In this document: piece after piece, positions 33,441-41,979 of the stretch
Layout of the letters: each line of letters begins with the position of its first letter
How positions within the stretch are numbered: the stretch's first letter is position 1
NCBI GenBank assembly: GCA_963803295.1
Contig: CAWDMC010000002.1
Coordinates: forward strand, 62,001-126,000
Direction of reading: 5' to 3'
Source of the DNA: CAWDMC01 sp963803295
GTDB taxonomy: Bacteria; Acidobacteriota; Terriglobia; UBA7540
Length of the DNA: 64,000 bases
Program-made: the position numbers and the translations under genes
The notes under the pieces: generated by a model
Databases searched by the model: none
What the model was told of the DNA's origin: nothing
What the model saw: only the letters and a program-made list of their open reading frames with translations

Positions 33441-33464
33441 ATAGCGCCGGTGTCCCCACCGGCG
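33441..33464. repeat. Partial REP palindrome, GTAGCGCCGGTG family
   Basis: A half copy beginning ATAGCGCCGGTG-TCCC-CACCGGCG, directly before the first hairpin-ended element (33470). The outer CGGCGCTAC arm is absent. Confidence 0.7.
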
Positions 33465-33469
33465 ACTTG

Positions 33470-33613
33470 CTGTCAGTGGGCTTTTGAAATCGGCCGTCAT
33501 GTTAAGGCTGAGGCTGTGTCGCGCGTCTGTCGCCTCGGCCAGATCGATTTGGTGGTTAGCGGGCTTACCACCGATGAAACTGCCCACGGTCAGAACAGCA
33601 CTGACCGTGGCTA
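33470..33613. mobile_element. Hairpin-ended non-coding element, copy 1 (left end truncated)
   Basis: About 144 bp resembling the element at 33903-34081. It begins with the remains of the left palindrome (CTGTCAGTGGGC), shares GGGCTTTTGAAAT, CGTCATGTTA, GATCGATTTGGTGG and TTAGCGG...CCGATGAAAC blocks with copy 2, and ends with GCCCACGGTCAG-AACAGCA-CTGACCGTGGCTA. No ORF of note is inside. It could be a MITE-like element or a composite REP structure. Confidence 0.55.
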
Positions 33614-33810
33614 ACCAGCTGAAGCCGTTAGGTCGGTGGTCCTGACGCCGACCAGAGCACGTGTTGTCGGCCTTTATAGGCCTCCATGACGCCCGATCCG
33701 TAGCGGGTACGAGCCGAGACAGGTTCTCTTGTTATTACGGTACGCTCAATTCCCCCTTCGATCGCCTTATTTGTCCCCACCTAAATAACGACTCTCCTGC
33801 TCCGAGAACC

Positions 33811-33906
33811 AGAAATCACGTGAGTAGGTACACCTATGATGCAGCTGGCGATGTGCTTACCGAGGGAGTCCAGAATTGTACTTGGGACGCGGAAGGCAAG
33901 CGGTAG
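33811..33906 (+). pseudogene. RHS/YD-repeat remnant
   Basis: About 31 codons reading RNHVSRYTYDAAGDVLTEGV and QNCTWDAEGKR, a recognisable RHS YD-repeat unit (YTYDAAG--L, with WD-EG-). RHS repeats normally form long shells in polymorphic-toxin or insecticidal proteins. Nothing recognisable extends upstream, and the stop codon is supplied by the first bases of the hairpin-ended element (GTAG at 33903). It is a fragment of a lost RHS gene. Confidence 0.55.
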
Positions 33907-34081
33907 CCACGGTCAGCGCCTTTCTGACCGTGGGCTTTTGAATCTTCGTCATGTTACAACAATCTTGCTTTGGATAAGGCGACTGTCACGGCCTCTCCAA
34001 TTCGGATCGATTGGGTGCGGCTAGCGGAGGCTCACCTCCGATGGAACAGCCCACGGTCAGAACAGCACTGACCGTGGCTAC
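33903..34081. mobile_element. Hairpin-ended non-coding element, copy 2 (complete)
   Basis: A 179-bp element with terminal inverted repeats that are themselves palindromes. The left end is GTAGCCACGGTCAG-CGCCTTT-CTGACCGTGGGC, and the right end, read in reverse, is GTAGCCACGGTCAG-TGCTGTT-CTGACCGTGGGC. The interior shares conserved blocks with copy 1 and encodes nothing obvious. Its right end lies 13 bases from the end of the TonB-dependent receptor gene. Such structures are mobilised in trans by transposases in other genomes. Confidence 0.65.
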
Positions 34082-34094
34082 CAAATCGCTTGCG

Positions 34095-36560
34095 CTATTT
34101 CCGTCCCAGAAGCCGTATCCGGGCAACCAGCGCACGGCCGTCAATCGCTGTGTAGGTAAGAAACGTGGGCGAATTAATGTTGTTATCCACCGCAAAGGGA
34201 TTGTGACGGTTGGTGATGTCGTTGAACCCGGCCCGGAAGGCCCACTGATACCCGAACAGCATGACGCGCCGCTCGAAGGCCAGGTTCAGAGCAAAGTACG
34301 TAGGATAGCGGCGTGCCCCCGGTGGCGCCACCAGTTGCTGGTCCTGATTGACGAGTCCAAACGGAAAGCCGTCGCGCCAATCCACCGAATAAGCGACATC
34401 CAGAACCTTGCCTAAAGGCAGAAAGCCCCAGGACTGCACTCGATTGGGGGCATCCCAGGGTAGAGGTCCCGCGACCTGGGGGCTGAAGGTCGGGTCTTCG
34501 AGACTGAAGTCGAGAACGGCGCTGGAACGAGCCTGGGAGTGCGTGTAGGCGGCGAAAAGCATGTGTCCGCCCCGGAAACTGCGTCGCGCACTGAACATGA
34601 TGGAGTCGTATTTATTACTCTGGATATTACTGAGCGTGAAATCGCCACTGTAGCAATCCGCGAGCGTGGTGCATGAATTCAAATAGGCCCAGCCATTATG
34701 TCCGCGCTTTTGGGTGTACTCCAGCCGTGAATACACCGAGCCCGGAAGCTGGTGCTCGATGCCCAGGCTCCAATTGAGGTAGCCTGCCTGCTTGAGCACT
34801 TGCTCATTGAGGGTGAAATGCGTGACCACCGGCGGCCGGGCCAGCGTTTCGCCGCTGGGATCGTAAAAATAGTCGGTGCGCTCGCCGCCTAAGGGCAATG
34901 TAGCTAGGCTGAGATTGGTCTGATCGTAGTACCGCCCGATTCCCGCCACGATTTTCGTGTCGCCGCCCCGCAGGAACAGATAGCTCCCGGCTACGCGAGG
35001 CGAAACCAGTGTCTGCCGCACGACCTGGTCCCAATCAAGCCTGACACCCGGCTCGATCACCAGCCGCCCGGCGGACCAGTGGTCTTCCGCGTAGAGGCTG
35101 CCCTCAACATTGTCACGCTTGAAAGCGTTGGCGCTGGAGAAAGCCACCTGGCGCGAAAGCGTGCGATCTTCACGCAGAATCTCATACGGCCGCCGCTCAT
35201 AGGACTGTCGATAAACAACGCGGTTGGAATCGCCTCCCACCTTGATCACGTGACGGCCCCAGGCGTCCACGGGGGGCAAGATGAGATTGGCGATAACTTC
35301 CAGGCGACGGGAGTGGCCCGCCGCCGATTCGAAGAAGTTCCCGCTGGTCGCCTCGGGCGTGATCACATAGCCGGCAGTGCCGTGGGGAGTCGAGCGAGTA
35401 TCGAACCAGCTCTGGGCAAGCCCGGTCTCAAACAGCATGCCGCGCCCGAAGAAAGCCTGATCGTGGATGGCAAGAAAAGACGCCGACGAGCGCTGGTTCA
35501 CCGTGGTGGAAACCGGATCGAACCGGGAAAGGCCGGCGTTCGTGGCGCCGATCTCGTTCGCCAAATAAGTGCCGGTGAGGACGTTAGCGTCCGTCAAGTT
35601 GACTTGGGTTTTGGCCAAATTGCCTGCGCGCCAGGAGCTGGACTGGTCCGAGCCGCGCGGCAGCTCCTTAATCACGCTCAGGTCGTACTCGCCCTCGGGC
35701 GCCAGGAGAAACCATGCCTTCCGCCGAAGAATGGGGCCAGAGATAGTACCGCGCGGCGTCCAGGTATTGATGTGCAGTCCCCTTCGCGATTGGATCGAGG
35801 GCAGGAAATCGGTAGCCGCGAAACGCAGATGATCGTCACCCATTCCGGTGGTAAGCGCGATCACTCCACCCGAACCCTTGCCAAACTCGACCGGATACCG
35901 GCTGGCCTGGACCCCGGCCGAACGGATCGCATCGACGTTCAGGCGCATCGTGAACTGTCCGCTGGCTGGTGCATTAATGTTGAAACCATCAAGCGTGTCA
36001 AAAGTCTGACGCGAGTAGGAGCCGTCGACATGAAGCTGGCCATTGCCGTCTTGAAGCACACCGGGCAAGAGGGGCAAGGCATAGCGAATGTCGCGCGTGA
36101 CAGTGTAAGGCAGATCGACGATGTTCTGGCTGGTAAGTTCCTGCTTCGCGGTAGTGTTAGCCGGGTCGATGAGCGGAGGCGAGTAGATGACATTAACATG
36201 TTCCACAAGCTCAAGCTGATGGTTGAGAACCAACTCGAGTTTGCCGGGACCAACATCGATATCGGAAAGGCTCAAGACAAAAAAACCCTCCTTCTGCACT
36301 CGAACGTTATATCTTGCTGGGTTCAAACCGGATAATTGGCAGTGTCCGGCATAATCCGTCTCAGCCCGCCGAGACGTGCCCGTGGTCGTACCGGTGAGGC
36401 TGACCTGGGCTCCCGGAACCGGGACCTGGTTCTCGTCAAGCACGGTGATAAGTAACTCGATTTGCTCGGGGATCGCCGCGCTGCGGGCGGCTAAAGGGGA
36501 GCCAGTCGCCAGCATTATCAATGTTATCGAGATCAATGTTACCAGTCCATTCACGGCCAT
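34095..36560 (-). CDS. TonB-dependent outer membrane receptor, Oar-like
   Basis: 821 residues: signal peptide (VTLISITLIMLATGSPLAAR), an N-terminal carboxypeptidase-regulatory-like beta domain (about 35-112: ITVLDENQVPVPGAQVSLTG, YAGHCQLSGLNPARYNVRVQKEGF), a plug domain (about 140-245, with VDGSYSRQTFDTLDGFNIN and SGGVIALTTG), and a long outer-membrane barrel ending ALVARIRLLGRK. This is the architecture common in Acidobacteriota for uptake of polymers or oligosaccharides. No SusD partner is adjacent. It is transcribed away from the ECF sigma factor at 36663, with about 100 bp shared between them. Confidence 0.8.
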   Translation of the reverse strand: MAVNGLVTLISITLIMLATGSPLAARSAAIPEQIELLITVLDENQVPVPGAQVSLTGTTTGTSRRAETDYAGHCQLSGLNPARYNVRVQKEGFFVLSLSDIDVGPGKLELVLNHQLELVEHVNVIYSPPLIDPANTTAKQELTSQNIVDLPYTVTRDIRYALPLLPGVLQDGNGQLHVDGSYSRQTFDTLDGFNINAPASGQFTMRLNVDAIRSAGVQASRYPVEFGKGSGGVIALTTGMGDDHLRFAATDFLPSIQSRRGLHINTWTPRGTISGPILRRKAWFLLAPEGEYDLSVIKELPRGSDQSSSWRAGNLAKTQVNLTDANVLTGTYLANEIGATNAGLSRFDPVSTTVNQRSSASFLAIHDQAFFGRGMLFETGLAQSWFDTRSTPHGTAGYVITPEATSGNFFESAAGHSRRLEVIANLILPPVDAWGRHVIKVGGDSNRVVYRQSYERRPYEILREDRTLSRQVAFSSANAFKRDNVEGSLYAEDHWSAGRLVIEPGVRLDWDQVVRQTLVSPRVAGSYLFLRGGDTKIVAGIGRYYDQTNLSLATLPLGGERTDYFYDPSGETLARPPVVTHFTLNEQVLKQAGYLNWSLGIEHQLPGSVYSRLEYTQKRGHNGWAYLNSCTTLADCYSGDFTLSNIQSNKYDSIMFSARRSFRGGHMLFAAYTHSQARSSAVLDFSLEDPTFSPQVAGPLPWDAPNRVQSWGFLPLGKVLDVAYSVDWRDGFPFGLVNQDQQLVAPPGARRYPTYFALNLAFERRVMLFGYQWAFRAGFNDITNRHNPFAVDNNINSPTFLTYTAIDGRALVARIRLLGRK

Positions 36561-36662
36561 TTGATGGATACAGTCTAACGCAAAGGCAACTTTTTGGAAC
36601 TTTCTCTGGTTCGGACCCCAATCTGTAACGAGTCACGGTCAAGGAACGTCGAACGAAGGCAG

Positions 36663-37289
36663 ATGGGCGAACCCGAAGATCTAAGTGACGAACTACTGCT
36701 TCGCCGAATGCAGGCGGGGGATACGGAGGCCTTCAGCGCGCTTTACCGGCGGCGGCAAGGAGGGGTATACCGGTTCGCCCTGCAGATGAGTGGCAGCTTG
36801 ACCGTAGCCGAAGAGGTAACCCAGGACGTCTTTCTCGCCTTAATACGTTCAAGCGAGATTTACGACCGCGAGCGTGGTTCGGTAATGGCATTTATCTATG
36901 GCATCAGCCGGAACTGCGTGCTGCGGCATCTCGAGCGCAACCGGCGGTACGTCGCCTATGAAGATGACGACGGCGAGTCAGACGGTAACGGGTTCACCGG
37001 AGCTGACTCGCGAGCAAGCGATCCGTTGGACGACCTCACTCGTGCGGAGAGTATTCTGCGGCTGAGACAGGCTGTGCTGAGTTTGCCAGCCAAGTACCGG
37101 GAAGTGGTCGTGCTCTGTGATCTTGAGGAGCTCTCCTACGAGGAGGTGGCGAGGTCGCTCGGATGTGCGTTGGGCAGCGTCCGATCTCGCCTGCATCGCG
37201 CCAGGTCACTGCTGCTGAGAAAGTTGAACGCCGCAGCCCAAGGGGATTCAAGCGTACTGAGGGCGGCGTCCAGAGGAGCGGCCCTATGA
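36663..37289 (+). CDS. ECF-family RNA polymerase sigma factor
   Basis: 208 residues from ATG 36663 (GAAGG upstream). Region 2 is at about 15-90 (DTEAFSALYRRRQGGVYRFA, VAEEVTQDVFLALI) and region 4 at about 140-190 (LPAKYREVVVLCDLEELSYE, then EVARSLGCALGSVRSRLHRAR). The linker is acidic (YEDDDGESDGNG). Its stop overlaps the start of the anti-sigma gene (ATGA at 37286-37289), so both are made together and the sigma factor is probably held at the membrane. Candidate targets are the secreted protein at 38201 and the TonB receptor; no promoter motif is established. Confidence 0.88.
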   Translation: MGEPEDLSDELLLRRMQAGDTEAFSALYRRRQGGVYRFALQMSGSLTVAEEVTQDVFLALIRSSEIYDRERGSVMAFIYGISRNCVLRHLERNRRYVAYEDDDGESDGNGFTGADSRASDPLDDLTRAESILRLRQAVLSLPAKYREVVVLCDLEELSYEEVARSLGCALGSVRSRLHRARSLLLRKLNAAAQGDSSVLRAASRGAAL

Positions 37290-38080
37290 ATTGCCGTGAG
37301 TTTGACGATGTTGTATACGCTCTGGCAGAGCCGCAGAATCAGGCCGGTGGGACGGGGGATCCAGACGAATTTCTGGATGACGCAACTTGGCGGGAAGCTG
37401 TGGGTCACGCGGAATCGTGCCCGTCATGCGCGCGTCTCTTGACGGACGCCCATTCCTTGCGGGCCGGACTCGCGGCGATGGGCGCGGCCGGGAGGGCCAT
37501 TGAGGCTCCGGCACGGATCGAGTCGTTCCTGGTGGGCGAGTTCGCGAAGCAGCAGACCGCCGCGCCGGTACGAGCTTGGTTAGGCAGTCCTCCCGGAATG
37601 CGCCGCACACGCTGGGTTCGATGGAACTGGGCGATGGCGGCGCTGACTGTGATCGCGCTGCTTCTATTCGCGGGCTGGCAGGCCTGGAACACCTGGAACA
37701 GGCTCCGGCCGTCAGCGGATTCGCAGGTGCGGTCGAGTGCTCACCGCGAAGCTACGGCGACCGTGAAGACCTCAAGCTCCGAAGCACCGCGCCAACAGCC
37801 AGTACCTGGAAGGCATCGCAGCCTGCGATCGCTTGACAGAAAGGCTAGTTCGATCACCGAGCCCTCGGCTGCTGCCGAGTATGCCACCGCCTTTCTTCCC
37901 TTGGAGTATGACGGTGACCTCGATGATTTGAGTCACGCCGATCTGGTGCGGGTGGAACTGCCGCCATCAGCCCTTGCCTACTTTGGCTTGGGTATCGGCG
38001 ACGACCCTACCGGTACGGTGACGGCGGAGCTCTTGGTCAGTCAGGATGGAACGCCACAGGCCGTCCGCTTTCTGCGCTGA
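37286..38080 (+). CDS. ZAS-type anti-sigma factor, membrane-bound
   Basis: 264 residues. The zinc-binding anti-sigma motif HAESCPSC (H-x3-C-x2-C) lies around residue 46, within an N-terminal helical domain expected to clamp the sigma factor. One membrane segment follows at about 115-133 (WAMAALTVIALLLFAGWQAW), and then a periplasmic domain with EYATAFLPLEYDGDLDDLSH and a PPSALAYFGLG--DDPTGTVTAELLVSQDGTPQAVRFL end, resembling a TonB C-terminal-like or energy-sensing fold. The ATG overlaps the sigma stop. This is a typical two-gene ECF module. Confidence 0.75.
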   Translation: MNCREFDDVVYALAEPQNQAGGTGDPDEFLDDATWREAVGHAESCPSCARLLTDAHSLRAGLAAMGAAGRAIEAPARIESFLVGEFAKQQTAAPVRAWLGSPPGMRRTRWVRWNWAMAALTVIALLLFAGWQAWNTWNRLRPSADSQVRSSAHREATATVKTSSSEAPRQQPVPGRHRSLRSLDRKASSITEPSAAAEYATAFLPLEYDGDLDDLSHADLVRVELPPSALAYFGLGIGDDPTGTVTAELLVSQDGTPQAVRFLR

Positions 38081-38132
38081 TCAGCTTCTTTCGCTGCCAG
38101 TCGCGATTGGAGATCCGCGGCAGAAAGCGGGA

Positions 38133-38187
38133 GCGGAAATATTGCGGAAAACCTGCGGAAAAAGTGCGGAAATCGTGCGGAATTGAG
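38133..38187 (+). repeat. Five tandem 11-bp GCGGAAA repeats
   Basis: Five units follow without a gap, each 11 bp long and starting GCGGAA: GCGGAAATATT, GCGGAAAACCT, GCGGAAAAAGT, GCGGAAATCGT, GCGGAATTGAG. The last runs into the Shine-Dalgarno (GAGAGGAG) of the gene at 38201. Eleven-base spacing places each GCGGAA on the same helix face, as in operators for OmpR/PhoP-type activators. In RNA the same repeat would lie in the leader. Confidence 0.8.
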
Positions 38188-38200
38188 AGGAGAAGCAAAG

Positions 38201-39034
38201 ATGGCAAAAAGTCTCATAGCGCTGCGCATTGTATTATCGATCTTGATGGTAGCAGGTGTCGCTGCTGCGCAAGACACACTTCCGGGACCTCCGGCGCCCC
38301 GATTCGGCATTCGCTTCTGGTACGAAGAGGCCTTGGGCGGGAAGGTCGTTACGGGACAGCCCTTTTCGGCGACCTCGGTGACGGAGCGTATCCAGGTGTT
38401 AGCCGATGGCAACAAGATCGACCAGTCCAGCACGGCGAAAGAGTATCGCGACAGCGAGGGACGAACCCGCCGCGAGCGTGCGTCGGAGCCGCTGGGACCC
38501 TGGGGGTCCGGGAAGGTCCAGCTTCCGGCAATCTCGCTGAACGATCCGGTTGCAGGCGTGGGTTATTTGCTGGATTCCACTAACAAGGTTGCTTTCAAAC
38601 ACCCTCTGCGAGGTCCGGCGGAATTCAATGTCGGTTACGGCAAAATGGGCGCGATGTCCGCCTCAACAGGCGGAGTAGCCGGAGTAATGGTTGGAGGCGC
38701 GGAGGAGGGAGAGAAGAAGACGGAAGATCTTGGCATGCAAGTAATCCAGGGTGTGAGCGCCCAAGGCACTCGCACCACAATTACTATTCCGGCGGGGACA
38801 ATTGGCAATCAACAGCCCATCGTGATCGAGGACGAGAAATGGACAGCCCCCGATCTTCAGTTAGTGGTGGCAAGCAAACACAACGATCCCCGATTTGGGG
38901 AGGTAGACTTCAGACTTACGAACATCGTTCGTGCCGAACCGGATCCCTCACTGTTTCAGGTTCCTTCGGATTACACGGTCAAAGCGGGTAAAGCATTCTT
39001 CCAGTCTAAGGTGAAGTCGCCAGGTGGTGATTAG
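38201..39034 (+). CDS. Secreted protein of unknown function
   Basis: 277 residues from ATG 38201 (GGAG upstream). Signal peptide KSLIALRIVLSILMVAGVAAAQ. The mature part has a beta-rich N-terminal domain (GKVVTGQPFSATSVTERIQVLADGNKI with DSEGRTRRER), a Gly-rich centre (GGVAGVMVGGAEEGEKK) and a C-terminal domain KWTAPDLQLVVASKHNDPRFGEVDFRLTNI ending DPSLFQVPSDY. This composition is common in exported Acidobacteriota proteins, function unknown. It follows the ECF/anti-sigma pair and the 11-bp repeats, so it is a candidate target of that regulon. Confidence 0.55.
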   Translation: MAKSLIALRIVLSILMVAGVAAAQDTLPGPPAPRFGIRFWYEEALGGKVVTGQPFSATSVTERIQVLADGNKIDQSSTAKEYRDSEGRTRRERASEPLGPWGSGKVQLPAISLNDPVAGVGYLLDSTNKVAFKHPLRGPAEFNVGYGKMGAMSASTGGVAGVMVGGAEEGEKKTEDLGMQVIQGVSAQGTRTTITIPAGTIGNQQPIVIEDEKWTAPDLQLVVASKHNDPRFGEVDFRLTNIVRAEPDPSLFQVPSDYTVKAGKAFFQSKVKSPGGD

Positions 39035-39120
39035 GGCATTATGATCGCTGCGCAAAATGTGACGGGGAGCGAGGAAAGGCGGTGGCTAAGGCCACCGCAC
39101 TCCAGGGAGCCCTTGGCGAG

Positions 39121-41979
39121 TTAGCGATGGTGCCCGCCGCCACCGCCCGAGTGACCACCCCCGCCACCTGAATGACCACCCCCGCCGCCCCCGCCCCGAG
39201 AACTACCGCCTCCGCCGCCACCACCCCTATATCCCCCGCCTCCGCCGCCACCCCGAGGGGCGCTGAAACCTCCGCCTCCACTGTTTCCTCTGGGTGCGCT
39301 ATAGCTTCCACCTGAATTACTGCGAGGCGCACCATAGCCACCAAAGCTGCCCCGGGGCGCACTGTAGCTCGGATTCACACGCGGAGCGCTATAGCCGTAA
39401 TTCCCGCGCGGGGCCGGCGCACGGTAGCCGCCCGGGTTCCCTCCGTAGGAGGGATTGCGCTCGGTTACGATCGGCCTCTTAAGTTGCAACGGAGGACGGC
39501 CTGAGCCTCCCGAAGACCGGCCCCAGCCAGAGTAGCTCCCCTGGTTTCCTGTCCTGGGTTGGGGAGTCGGCCGAGATTGAAACTGCTGCCAGTTCGACTG
39601 AGGTCGAGTGGGCGCCTGAGAGTTGCCCGAGGGGGGACGTGGACTATACACTCCGCCACCGTTACCTGTCGGCCGCGACTGACTGGGTGTGGCCATTCTT
39701 CCTGGTCCCGCACCCTGGAAGCGACGCCAGCCTCCGCTTTGACCATTCTGGGGGGCTGACGGCCCTGTTTGCGATCTGCCTGTGGGCGACGGCCTGTAAG
39801 AACCCTGTTGGTTGGTAGAGGGCGTGCCGCCACCGAATCGCTGCGAGCCGGAGTTCGGCGAAACCCGGCCTTGGTTCGCCGGAGCTCTACGCGTCGGGAA
39901 GGGCTGAGCACCACGAACTTGGTTGGTAGCTTGGTTTGGAGTCCGGTTCATCTGAGATTGAGGATTTTGACCTTGTGGTGGGGGAGACCCAAACCGACGC
40001 CAGATCTGCCGGCTTTGGGGCTGTCCGGCCGGGCTTTGCGCGGCCGCCTGGCGGCTGGTGTTCGCGCCCGGGGCCATCCCGAATCTCCGACCATTGTTGG
40101 CGGCTCCATTGAATCCCGCGTTGGTACTACCGGTCGTGGTGGTAGCGCCCGACCCTAACTTGGCATTGCCTCCGGGAAGCGGAGTGTTGCCTACTTGATT
40201 TCGCCCGAACGAACTATTACCTACCTGGTTTCTTGCGGTGTCTGCAAACCCACCGCGGGCACCGTTCGCAGTTATCTGCGGATTCTGCCGGACCATCTGC
40301 TGGATCTGCGCCGCACGTTGGTTGAACGGCTCTGTGCTTGCCGTCGGCTGCCTGCGCGTGTAGAACTGTTGTTGGCCGCTGCCCCTTACGTTTCTGGGGA
40401 TTGCCCCGGCGTTCACCGGTCTCCCACTCGGTGAAAGGCTGGCTCGCGTAGGCACGACGGGCAATCCACCCGCTACCAAACGTCCGTCGCGAAGCCCTGA
40501 GGCTCCAGGATGCTGGATCGCACCCCTCAAACTGCCCTGCCCGAAGCGATTCGAATCGACCCGGCTGAACGCCCGCGACACATTTGGATCGCCGCGCTGG
40601 AGCGCCTGTAAGTTCGAGAAGGCGCCAGACCGGTTCGAGAGCGGTCCCCTGGCGTTGCCGATGCCGGTGACATTCCGGATTGTGGTCACGTTGCGGACGT
40701 CATTGATTCTAGTTATGTTCACCGCGTTATAGTGGTCGTAATAGCCACCCCGGCCCCGCCCGTCATGGTCCCGACCGCCCCGGCCCCAACGGTCACGGTC
40801 CCAACCGCCATGCCCCCATCGGCCTCCGTACCAGGGAACAAAGCAATCGCCAGGGCCAATCGGCAGCCATCCGTAGGAGCCGAATCCAAAGCCCAAACCA
40901 AAGGAGAAGTGCCGACCTGAATAGCCGAAACCGAAGAACGACACATAAGCTGGGGCCCAAATCGGGCGATAGCCAAGCCCGACCCCCCAAACCGGACCGG
41001 GCCACCACATCCAGGCGTTATTGTAGGAGAACCAACGGCCATAGTGGTACGGCGCCCAGCCCCAGGGCTCGTAAGAAACCCAGGTCCAACCGTAATAAGG
41101 CTCCCATACCCAGCGGCCGTCCGTATACGGCACCCACCCGGAGTTGACGTAGGGCGTCCAGCACCAGTCATAGCCGGGAACGTAAGTCCAGCGGCCGTGC
41201 TGATCGAGATCGGCGGCTCCGGTATAATATTGATTTGTATAACGATAGCTCTGTGCGTTAAGAACGGTCTTGTCACGATTGTCGTTGAAGGAGTCCCACT
41301 CATCCCGGCCCGGCGCGGGGTCAATTCGATATTGGACGTTGCCGCTCGATCCCTGCGCTGTCAGCATTTCGCCCTGATGCACCGTGGCCGAGCCTTGGGG
41401 AGTCGAAACCTGGACCTCCCCCCGGCGAACGGCGACTAACGTCTCACTGTCACTATTAACCTGGATCCGAAAGACGCCCTCGCCAGCGGGTTGCACCGCA
41501 ACATTCGGCGTGTCGATTTCGGAACTCGCCTGCGTTCCCTTGAGCGTAACGTAATCCACAAGCCCCGACGACACCTGCGCCTGCAGATGATTGTTTTCCA
41601 GGCCAGCGATGCGAACCGCACTGTTCTCGTTGAGACGAATGAAGTTGGCATAATCGAGTTGAATTTCCGCACGTGAGTGGGCCGCCGCCGCAACCTGATC
41701 GCCGGCCATTACCGGAGCGTTCACTGTGGCAGCCACCCAGTCGCCAGAATCGCCTCTCAAGGTCGACACTTGGCCGGTCATGAGGCTCACACGTGCGACT
41801 CCTGGCTCTCCCTCTTGCTGTCCCGGTTGGTCCGGTTGGCCCGGTTGGGATGGCGGTTGACCCTGTTGTTCAGGTGGCTCGGGCTGCTCCGGTTCTGGCT
41901 GGTCCTGAGCCAGCACGCCGCCGGCGCATGTCAGGAGTACCAAAGCGGAAACCATCAGGATTGGGTTCGTCTTCTTCAT
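39121..41979 (-). CDS. FecR-domain protein with Trp/Tyr-rich and Gly-rich regions
   Basis: 952 residues from ATG 41979 (GAGGTG upstream). Signal peptide KKTNPILMVSALVLLTCAGGVLA, an acidic Gln/Pro/Glu linker, a FecR-like beta domain (about 65-195: SLMTGQVSTLRGDSGDWVAA, ending VHQGEMLTAQGSSG), then Trp/Tyr/Pro repeats (about 235-370: GWVPYTDGRWVWEPYYGWTW, SYEPWGWAPYHYGRW), a long Gln/Asn/Arg/Pro-rich part and a Gly/Ser/His-rich tail (GGGGYRGGGGGGGSSRGGGG). This resembles DUF6600-type proteins. The disordered, aromatic, Gly-rich composition suggests a structural or adhesive surface role; the GGG tail could form fibres. Confidence 0.6.
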   Translation of the reverse strand: MKKTNPILMVSALVLLTCAGGVLAQDQPEPEQPEPPEQQGQPPSQPGQPDQPGQQEGEPGVARVSLMTGQVSTLRGDSGDWVAATVNAPVMAGDQVAAAAHSRAEIQLDYANFIRLNENSAVRIAGLENNHLQAQVSSGLVDYVTLKGTQASSEIDTPNVAVQPAGEGVFRIQVNSDSETLVAVRRGEVQVSTPQGSATVHQGEMLTAQGSSGNVQYRIDPAPGRDEWDSFNDNRDKTVLNAQSYRYTNQYYTGAADLDQHGRWTYVPGYDWCWTPYVNSGWVPYTDGRWVWEPYYGWTWVSYEPWGWAPYHYGRWFSYNNAWMWWPGPVWGVGLGYRPIWAPAYVSFFGFGYSGRHFSFGLGFGFGSYGWLPIGPGDCFVPWYGGRWGHGGWDRDRWGRGGRDHDGRGRGGYYDHYNAVNITRINDVRNVTTIRNVTGIGNARGPLSNRSGAFSNLQALQRGDPNVSRAFSRVDSNRFGQGSLRGAIQHPGASGLRDGRLVAGGLPVVPTRASLSPSGRPVNAGAIPRNVRGSGQQQFYTRRQPTASTEPFNQRAAQIQQMVRQNPQITANGARGGFADTARNQVGNSSFGRNQVGNTPLPGGNAKLGSGATTTTGSTNAGFNGAANNGRRFGMAPGANTSRQAAAQSPAGQPQSRQIWRRFGSPPPQGQNPQSQMNRTPNQATNQVRGAQPFPTRRAPANQGRVSPNSGSQRFGGGTPSTNQQGSYRPSPTGRSQTGPSAPQNGQSGGWRRFQGAGPGRMATPSQSRPTGNGGGVYSPRPPSGNSQAPTRPQSNWQQFQSRPTPQPRTGNQGSYSGWGRSSGGSGRPPLQLKRPIVTERNPSYGGNPGGYRAPAPRGNYGYSAPRVNPSYSAPRGSFGGYGAPRSNSGGSYSAPRGNSGGGGFSAPRGGGGGGGYRGGGGGGGSSRGGGGGGGHSGGGGGHSGGGGGHHR

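Noticed and set aside
35079..36335. Plus-strand frame of 418 codons opposite the TonB receptor
   Set aside because: Shadow of a long, conserved-looking gene on the other strand; the product is Arg/His/Ala-rich without domains.
38087..38128. Hairpin CTTTCGCTGCC / GGCAGAAAG after the anti-sigma gene as a terminator
   Set aside because: The stem contains a bulge, the loop is long and no T-run follows, so a terminator is not supported.
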